From positions 372,001-436,000 of the forward strand of contig NZ_MWQH01000001.1 in assembly GCF_002210295.1 (NCBI RefSeq): 64,000 nucleotides of DNA, in the 5' to 3' direction. Below, one piece after another: positions 58,268 to 64,000 of this stretch. The notes beneath the pieces are model-generated. The model did not search any database, was not told the origin of the DNA, and worked only from the letters and a program-made list of their open reading frames with translations. The position numbers and the translations under genes are program-made. Each line of letters begins with the position of its first letter. Position 1 is the first letter of the stretch. The DNA is from Fibrobacter sp. UWB5. Lineage in GTDB: Bacteria > Fibrobacterota > Fibrobacteria > Fibrobacterales > Fibrobacteraceae.

Positions 58268-61200
58268 ATGGCTGCTAGTAAGATTTCTCTCGCAAGAGTG
58301 TTCGCCCTGCTTATTTTAGTGGCGGGTTTTCAATCTGTATGGGCTGATGTTTGGAAAGGTAATATCGAGGCTCCTGGTAAGCAGACTATCGGGGGCAAGG
58401 AATATTACGTGATTGAAAAGGCGGCGCACCTGGCATGGTTCTCCGATTCCGTTAACAAGTATGCGATAGATGCAAAATGGCAAAAGTTGATTAGCCTCAT
58501 TGAGGCCGACACTTCTAAAGCCGAATATAAGACCCGAGCGTTCAAGGATTCGGCAATCAGTTTGATGACTGCAATCCGGCAAGATCCAGAATCCTACTAC
58601 CGGGATCCTGCCAAAAATGCTCTGTGGAACAAGGCTCCTTATACGGGGTATTTGAGAACGGCGTGGAACACCGAGGTCAACATCCCGATGAATGCCACGA
58701 TAACGGCGGAATACCTGGATATGAACAATATTCCGTTTACCCCGATTGCGGCCGGTAATGGAACTGCGAGGTTTACAGGAACGTTTTTGGGAAATGGTAT
58801 TACCATTAAGAACCTGAAGGTCGACAGTAAAGAATTTGCCATGCAGGTTTTTGATGTGGTGCATGGCTACCCCTCCTATTGCCAGAACGTGGGCTTGTTC
58901 GGCGTGATTGGCAGTGGTACGGTAAGGAATTTGATTCTTGACGGGGTGACTATTTATGCAACCGGTAAAAATGACTACTGGGCAAACCCGCACCAGGTGA
59001 GTGTGGGCCCTGTTGTCGGTTGGATGACTGGAGGAACCATTGATACCTGCTATACTTCGGGTAGTATCGTCACGAACGGTCGAGATGTGGGTGCGGGCGG
59101 TATCATGGGCGCCATGACCAATGGCAAAAAAATTAGCAATGCGCTGAGTACGGTTTCTATTGAAGCGTCCGGTCGAGATGTCTATGTCGGTGGTATTTCG
59201 GGCGTGATTCGTGGTAGCGTGACTATTTCGAGTAGCGTCTATGATGGTGACAATCTGGAGGCCCATCCGGATGAAATTGGAGCACAGGGTGCTATAACAG
59301 GCCGAATCGTCAATAACAGAGACACGACAAGGCATGAGATAGTGACGATTACTTTGGAAAATTGCTATTACGACATGGATGCCTTGGAAAATGACATTTG
59401 GGTCGGATCCCGCGATGTATATGTGGATGTTGTTGGCGACCCCAAGGGATTCTCTAATGTCAATACCGAAGAAAATGCATGCTTGCTGAATAAGCACACG
59501 TGGAACGAATCGACAAAGACTTGCTCCGATTCTACGGGCCTTTGGACGAATCAAGAAAATATCGCCATTACCGGTGTTTCTAAAAGAGAAGGCGACTTGA
59601 ATGCGGAAACGGTATTCTTGATTACCTTCGATGCAAACGGTGGCTCGTTCGCTCCTGGCGCAAAGACGACTAAGGAACTGAAGTTCAATACCCCGTTGAC
59701 GGCCGATGAAATCTCGACTCCGACTTACGACAGCACCAAGGCTTTTGTGGGCTGGTCTTTGGATCCGACGGCTACGGCATCTGGAGATTTGGGAATTGTC
59801 TATGGCGTAAAAAAAGTGTATGCCGTATGGAAAAATCTGAATCTTTACAAGATTACCTTTGACCTCAATACGGGCGATAGCTCTGCTACGTTCACGAAGA
59901 TGGTGGTGCAAGATAAAGCCATTACGACAGATGGTTTTGCAGAGGGCGACTTGCCGACAGTCTATATGGTCGGAGATGTCAAGTATTATTTTGCTGGATG
60001 GTCGCTTTCTAAGGTGGGTGGACAAGTTGTCGACACCTTGGGAGTGGCGACGAAGGACATAACGTTCTATGCCCGATGGAACTTAGCGCCGCAATATAAG
60101 GTAATCTTTAATGTGCAAGGTCATGGAACCGCGCCCGCCGACAAGCTTGTTTCCGAAGGCGAACACACGACGGCTCCCGATGAACCTACCGCCATCGGAT
60201 ATGTTTTTGAAGGCTGGTATACGGAACCAGCTTGCAAGAACAAGTATAATTTCCAGACGTTGGTAGATACGACAATTACCTTGTATGCCAATTGGACCGC
60301 TATTCCTTACAGCATTACTTACAATTTGAATGATGGACTGAATAATGTCGCCAATCCGTCGACTTATACGATAGAAGAAGAATTCTCTCTCGAAGCGCCG
60401 ACCATTAATAACGACACTCTTGAATTCAAGGGTTGGTTCTATGACGGCTCCTTTACGAATCAGGCTAAACAGATCACGAAGGGCTCTTACGGCGATATAA
60501 CGCTGTATGCCAACTGGAAAATCAAGGAATTCGTCATCAATTATCAGGCCGGTGAAGAAGGCGTGAACAACGTTCCTCCTGTGGTAAAGAAATATGGCGA
60601 ACCGATCACCTTGTTGGGGGCTGTGTACCAGCGTCCCGGTTACGAACAAGATGGTTGGTCTACTGTCGATAACGGCGAAAAGGTGTATGACCTGAATGGT
60701 CTTTATACGGACAATAAGCCCGTGCAATTGTTCCCCCATTGGAATAAGGTCACTTATACCATTACGTACGTACTGAACGGCGGCGAAGATGCTACTGGTA
60801 ATCCGACGACTTACACCTTGGATGATTCGACGGGTTTTGACCTGAATAAACCGACAAGATTGGGTTATGAATTTAAGGGTTGGTTTGGCGCCGAAGACTT
60901 TAGCGGTTCCGAAATCAAGAAATTCCAGGCCAAGACTCCGTATGGCCACAAGACTCTTTATGCCAAGTGGCAGGTGAAACCGGTGACGGTGACGGTCGTA
61001 GGACAATCCTGTGATTATAATGGAAAAAGCTGTGGAGCCAAGGTTACTTCTATATCGAATATTCCGAACGGATACAAGGGATATGTAATTACGGATTCTA
61101 TCAAGAATGTGAAGGACGGTCCGATTGCTGCAAAGGTTGTAGGCTTTGCCATCTTAAATACGACGACGGGTGATACGGTAACCAGTGCGTTTGAAGTCGT

Positions 61201-64000
61201 GTATAATGAAAGCGATTCTGTTGGTGTGAATCCGAAGGTGGTTAACTTTACTACGGCAAATATTCCGTCGGAAACATATACGGGTGATTCCATCCATGTT
61301 AAAGGTGGCTCCAAGACGAATGACTTGGTTCCGGGCCATACGCACAATGTGGGCTATACCGTAGACGTGCTTGATGCGGGTAGTTATGATCCGGTCATGA
61401 CGGACCCTGCGGATGTGAAAATCTTGGATGCCGATGGCAACGACGTGACGGATAACTATACCATAGGCAGTATTGCTCCGCCGACCAATAAATTTGTTGT
61501 TGAACAGAGCGATGACGATTTCGAGGTTGCTTTTGCCGACGAATATGTGACGGATGACGGCAATCCGCATTCTATGACGCATGGGGCTTCTAGCGATGTC
61601 CCGGGAACGACTTTCAAGTATCAGATGGATGGTGCCGGCGAATGGACGAATGATGTGAGTACGCTCGTTGCTTCGGGAGTAGGAGACCATACGATTAAAG
61701 TCATTGCGACCAACCCGAACTACAAGAATCCTCAGGAGAAAACGGCTACTCTGCGTATTACCGACAAGATTATTATTGCTATAGAGGTGAAGAGTAAATC
61801 CAAGGATTATGATGGAACGCCTTTGACTCCGACTTATGAGGTGGTAAAGGGCACATTTAAGCCGGGTGATGAACCGGTTGTAGAATTGACAGGCTCTATT
61901 ACGAGTGTTGGCTCTGTAATTGCTCGAGTGTCGTCTTTTAAAGTGATGAAAGGGACATCGGATGTGACTGCTAACTATGTGCTCAATAAGTACGATGCGT
62001 TCTTGACGGTGAATAAGGCTACGCTCAACATTAAGACTGAATCTGCTTCAAAACCCTACGACGGAACGCCTCTTGTCAGGGATGTCCCAATCGTTACTGG
62101 ACTTAAGAATGGAGAAAAACCCACAATTGAGGTGACGGGTAGCCAGAAAATGGTCGGCTCTTCTACAAATGAATATAAGATTATTTGGGGCTCTGTGAAT
62201 CCCAAGAACTATCAGATTGTAGAAGATCTTGGAACCCTCACGGTGACAAAGGCTGAGGCCACTATTAAGGTAAAAGATGTTGTTAAGCTTTACGGCGATG
62301 CGGATCCTGCTATGTTGGGTTACGTGTCGGGACTTAAAGACGATGCCGATCTGGGCGAACTCAGGTGCTACCGCTTGAATCCGACGGTCAAGAATGCGGG
62401 TGAAAATGTAGACTCCATTGCAGTGAGCTATACGCTTAACCCGAATTACGATGTGACGGTTGTTCTGGGCAAGCTGACGATTAAAAAGCGCCATGTGACA
62501 TTGACCTCTGCTTCTGCAACCAAGGTGTACGATGGCACGCCGCTGACGAACGATACGGTCAAGGTGGGCGGCGATGGCTTCGCTCCCGATGAAGGCTTTA
62601 TCTTTACGGTGAACGGCACGCAGACAAATGCCGGTAGCAGCAAGAATGCCTTTACCTATGTTCTTAAGGCCAGTACGGACACGGCCGCAAACTATATCAT
62701 TGACGCACCGGTAATCGGTACACTTGAGGTGACCAAGTCTCCTGTGAAGGTGACTGTCAAGGGTAACACCAATACCTATGCCTATAATGGTTGGGAACAG
62801 GTGATCTCGGGTTACAGCTTGAGGATTGACAACAATCTTTATTCTGTAAATGATATCGAGTTCAGCGGAGATTCTGTCATCCGCAAGACTAGAAGCGGCA
62901 ATTACCCGATGGGTCTTGAAGCCAAGAACTTTACGAACAAGAATCCGAACTTCGACGTTACCTTTGACGTGACGGATGGCCGTTTGGTTATTCTCTCGCC
63001 TGAAATCGTAGTCAAGTACAACGATGCCGGCGATACAATCCGTGTGATTGTCGGCGAAAAGGATTCCGATTCCGAAGTGAACGACAAGATTAACGCCGCC
63101 CTCGAAAATCATGTGCCGCCGATTTCGCTGCCGACAAAGGCTGCTGACGACGACTCTACCTACGCCTTTGCCGGTTGGGCAAAGAACCTGGGCTCGGGCA
63201 TGTATGAACCTGTATTCGATGCCACGGTCAAGCTTGACACGGTTCAGGTGGTTTACCAGAAGAATCCTAAGGAAACGATCGGTGTCGTAATTCACGTGAC
63301 GGATACGTACAGCGAAATCGTTCAGAGAATCGATAGTACGCTTAAAGATAATGGTATCGATTTGCCGACCAAGCCGAGCGATGGTGATTCGAACTACGTG
63401 CTCGTTTGGGTGAAGGATGATTCTACCGGAGAGTATAAACCTGAATTCAAAGGCGAATTGATTGTGGAAGAAATTGTCGTGCAATACGGCGATAATCCGA
63501 CCGATACCATTCATGTGAAGATTCGTCCGAAGGATACGCACACGCAGATTACCGATAAGATCGGTAGCGCCCTTACGAACCATTTGCCGCCGATTAAGGT
63601 GACGCCTAAGGATACTTCGTACTCGCTCATCGGCTGGAAGCAAGATTCGAAGACTGGCAACTACGTTCCGATTTTCTCGAAGGATGAATTGGTCTTCAAG
63701 ATCAATTTCCACCTGCCCGATGGCGCCGAATTGGTTGAAGAATTCGAAGGCTACGTTTACGGCAAGGTCACGAAACTTCCGGATGCTGTCATGACATCGG
63801 ATACGACTTGGGTGTTCAAGGGCTGGTATACAAAGACCAAGGGCCGCGGCAACCATGTGAAGGCCATGCGTGAAGGCGATTATGGCAACAAGAGCCTGTA
63901 TCCGTACTTCATCAAGACTCTTCGTTACGACACCTATGGCGAAAAGGAAGTGAATGCCAATGGTCAGAAGGGAGAGATCGTGGTCATTTACACGGACCGT
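58268..64000 (+). CDS. Giant secreted repeat protein (GLUG-like, InlB B-repeats, MBG-like), 3' end outside window
   Basis: The frame is open from ATG 58268 (ribosome site AAGGGG) to the window end, giving at least 1911 residues. A signal peptide (SVWA-DVWK) is followed by a GLUG-like beta region (about 150-400). Six InlB B-type (Flg_new) repeats follow at about 450-900, of the ITFDxNGG...FxGWxxD...LYAxW type. About five MBG-like repeats lie at about 1168-1570 (YDGTPLT...GxLxVxK). Three copies of a 75-residue unit follow at about 1577-1810 (DTIxVxI...INxALxNHxPPI...GWxxD...YxPxF), then another InlB-like repeat. It is likely a surface adhesin-like stalk. The long minus-strand ORFs inside this region are shadows of it. 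Confidence 0.88.
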   Translation, partial: MAASKISLARVFALLILVAGFQSVWADVWKGNIEAPGKQTIGGKEYYVIEKAAHLAWFSDSVNKYAIDAKWQKLISLIEADTSKAEYKTRAFKDSAISLMTAIRQDPESYYRDPAKNALWNKAPYTGYLRTAWNTEVNIPMNATITAEYLDMNNIPFTPIAAGNGTARFTGTFLGNGITIKNLKVDSKEFAMQVFDVVHGYPSYCQNVGLFGVIGSGTVRNLILDGVTIYATGKNDYWANPHQVSVGPVVGWMTGGTIDTCYTSGSIVTNGRDVGAGGIMGAMTNGKKISNALSTVSIEASGRDVYVGGISGVIRGSVTISSSVYDGDNLEAHPDEIGAQGAITGRIVNNRDTTRHEIVTITLENCYYDMDALENDIWVGSRDVYVDVVGDPKGFSNVNTEENACLLNKHTWNESTKTCSDSTGLWTNQENIAITGVSKREGDLNAETVFLITFDANGGSFAPGAKTTKELKFNTPLTADEISTPTYDSTKAFVGWSLDPTATASGDLGIVYGVKKVYAVWKNLNLYKITFDLNTGDSSATFTKMVVQDKAITTDGFAEGDLPTVYMVGDVKYYFAGWSLSKVGGQVVDTLGVATKDITFYARWNLAPQYKVIFNVQGHGTAPADKLVSEGEHTTAPDEPTAIGYVFEGWYTEPACKNKYNFQTLVDTTITLYANWTAIPYSITYNLNDGLNNVANPSTYTIEEEFSLEAPTINNDTLEFKGWFYDGSFTNQAKQITKGSYGDITLYANWKIKEFVINYQAGEEGVNNVPPVVKKYGEPITLLGAVYQRPGYEQDGWSTVDNGEKVYDLNGLYTDNKPVQLFPHWNKVTYTITYVLNGGEDATGNPTTYTLDDSTGFDLNKPTRLGYEFKGWFGAEDFSGSEIKKFQAKTPYGHKTLYAKWQVKPVTVTVVGQSCDYNGKSCGAKVTSISNIPNGYKGYVITDSIKNVKDGPIAAKVVGFAILNTTTGDTVTSAFEVVYNESDSVGVNPKVVNFTTANIPSETYTGDSIHVKGGSKTNDLVPGHTHNVGYTVDVLDAGSYDPVMTDPADVKILDADGNDVTDNYTIGSIAPPTNKFVVEQSDDDFEVAFADEYVTDDGNPHSMTHGASSDVPGTTFKYQMDGAGEWTNDVSTLVASGVGDHTIKVIATNPNYKNPQEKTATLRITDKIIIAIEVKSKSKDYDGTPLTPTYEVVKGTFKPGDEPVVELTGSITSVGSVIARVSSFKVMKGTSDVTANYVLNKYDAFLTVNKATLNIKTESASKPYDGTPLVRDVPIVTGLKNGEKPTIEVTGSQKMVGSSTNEYKIIWGSVNPKNYQIVEDLGTLTVTKAEATIKVKDVVKLYGDADPAMLGYVSGLKDDADLGELRCYRLNPTVKNAGENVDSIAVSYTLNPNYDVTVVLGKLTIKKRHVTLTSASATKVYDGTPLTNDTVKVGGDGFAPDEGFIFTVNGTQTNAGSSKNAFTYVLKASTDTAANYIIDAPVIGTLEVTKSPVKVTVKGNTNTYAYNGWEQVISGYSLRIDNNLYSVNDIEFSGDSVIRKTRSGNYPMGLEAKNFTNKNPNFDVTFDVTDGRLVILSPEIVVKYNDAGDTIRVIVGEKDSDSEVNDKINAALENHVPPISLPTKAADDDSTYAFAGWAKNLGSGMYEPVFDATVKLDTVQVVYQKNPKETIGVVIHVTDTYSEIVQRIDSTLKDNGIDLPTKPSDGDSNYVLVWVKDDSTGEYKPEFKGELIVEEIVVQYGDNPTDTIHVKIRPKDTHTQITDKIGSALTNHLPPIKVTPKDTSYSLIGWKQDSKTGNYVPIFSKDELVFKINFHLPDGAELVEEFEGYVYGKVTKLPDAVMTSDTTWVFKGWYTKTKGRGNHVKAMREGDYGNKSLYPYFIKTLRYDTYGEKEVNANGQKGEIVVIYTDR

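Noticed and set aside
58316-63856. Several long minus-strand open frames
   Set aside because: They are opposite a continuous plus-strand frame that has a signal peptide and clear repeat domains; their translations show no domain.

Overview
The window looks like chromosomal DNA of a Fibrobacter species (Fibrobacterota, FCB group). Two protein families that were defined on Fibrobacter succinogenes paralogues are present in several copies: the FISUMP domain (major paralogous domain, motif GTMTDxRDGxxYKTV...WMAENL...CPEGWHLP) and the TIGR02147/DUF4423 family. Polyserine linkers, GH9 and GH51-type cellulases, many lipoproteins and T9SS-like C-terminal domains fit the same lineage. Gene density is high and no gene-free stretch exceeds about 260 bases.

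Layout. 1-4167: two tandem histidine-phosphatase lipoproteins (the first cut by the window edge) and a convergent double-FISUMP lipoprotein. 4424-6851: the membrane and biotin subunits of a Na+-pumping decarboxylase, without the carboxyltransferase. 6971-12739: a giant GLUG-repeat secreted protein. 12834-22437: an accessory block holding two TIGR02147-lipoprotein pairs, two further lipoproteins and an AAA ATPase. The three transcription units share a conserved upstream region with two boxes 70-71 bp apart. 22503-29943: tRNA-His, a zinc-finger protein, a ComEC-like hydrolase lipoprotein, an acyl-ACP thioesterase, aroA, an anchored solute-binding protein, and a PBP4-type carboxypeptidase fused to DUF1460.

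30005-41724: dxr, then a plant-polysaccharide locus (alpha/beta-hydrolase esterase, GH9, GH51-like, GH9), then rseP. 41727-45577: small lipoproteins and membrane proteins, a zinc-ribbon protein, a TSCPD protein and an isoprenylcysteine methyltransferase-like protein. 45628-49335: purD-purE-DUF3108 and an outer-membrane protein. 49385-53040: tRNA-Arg, rimO, and the frr-uppS-cdsA operon. 53228-58080: CE4 deacetylase, DEAD-box helicase, and an outer-membrane protein/lipoprotein pair. 58268-end: a giant secreted protein (GLUG-like, InlB B-repeat and MBG-like repeats) that runs off the window.

How it fits together. The core genes cover isoprenoid and envelope synthesis (dxr, uppS, cdsA, rseP), purine and aromatic synthesis, and translation (frr, rimO, two tRNAs). 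The accessory genes mostly encode secreted or surface-anchored proteins for plant cell-wall attack or surface interaction. Many promoters carry a TAnnTTTG box like the Bacteroidota -7 element, including both tRNA genes. A palindromic REP-like element occurs five times between genes. All functions are inferred by reading the sequence; no database search was run.
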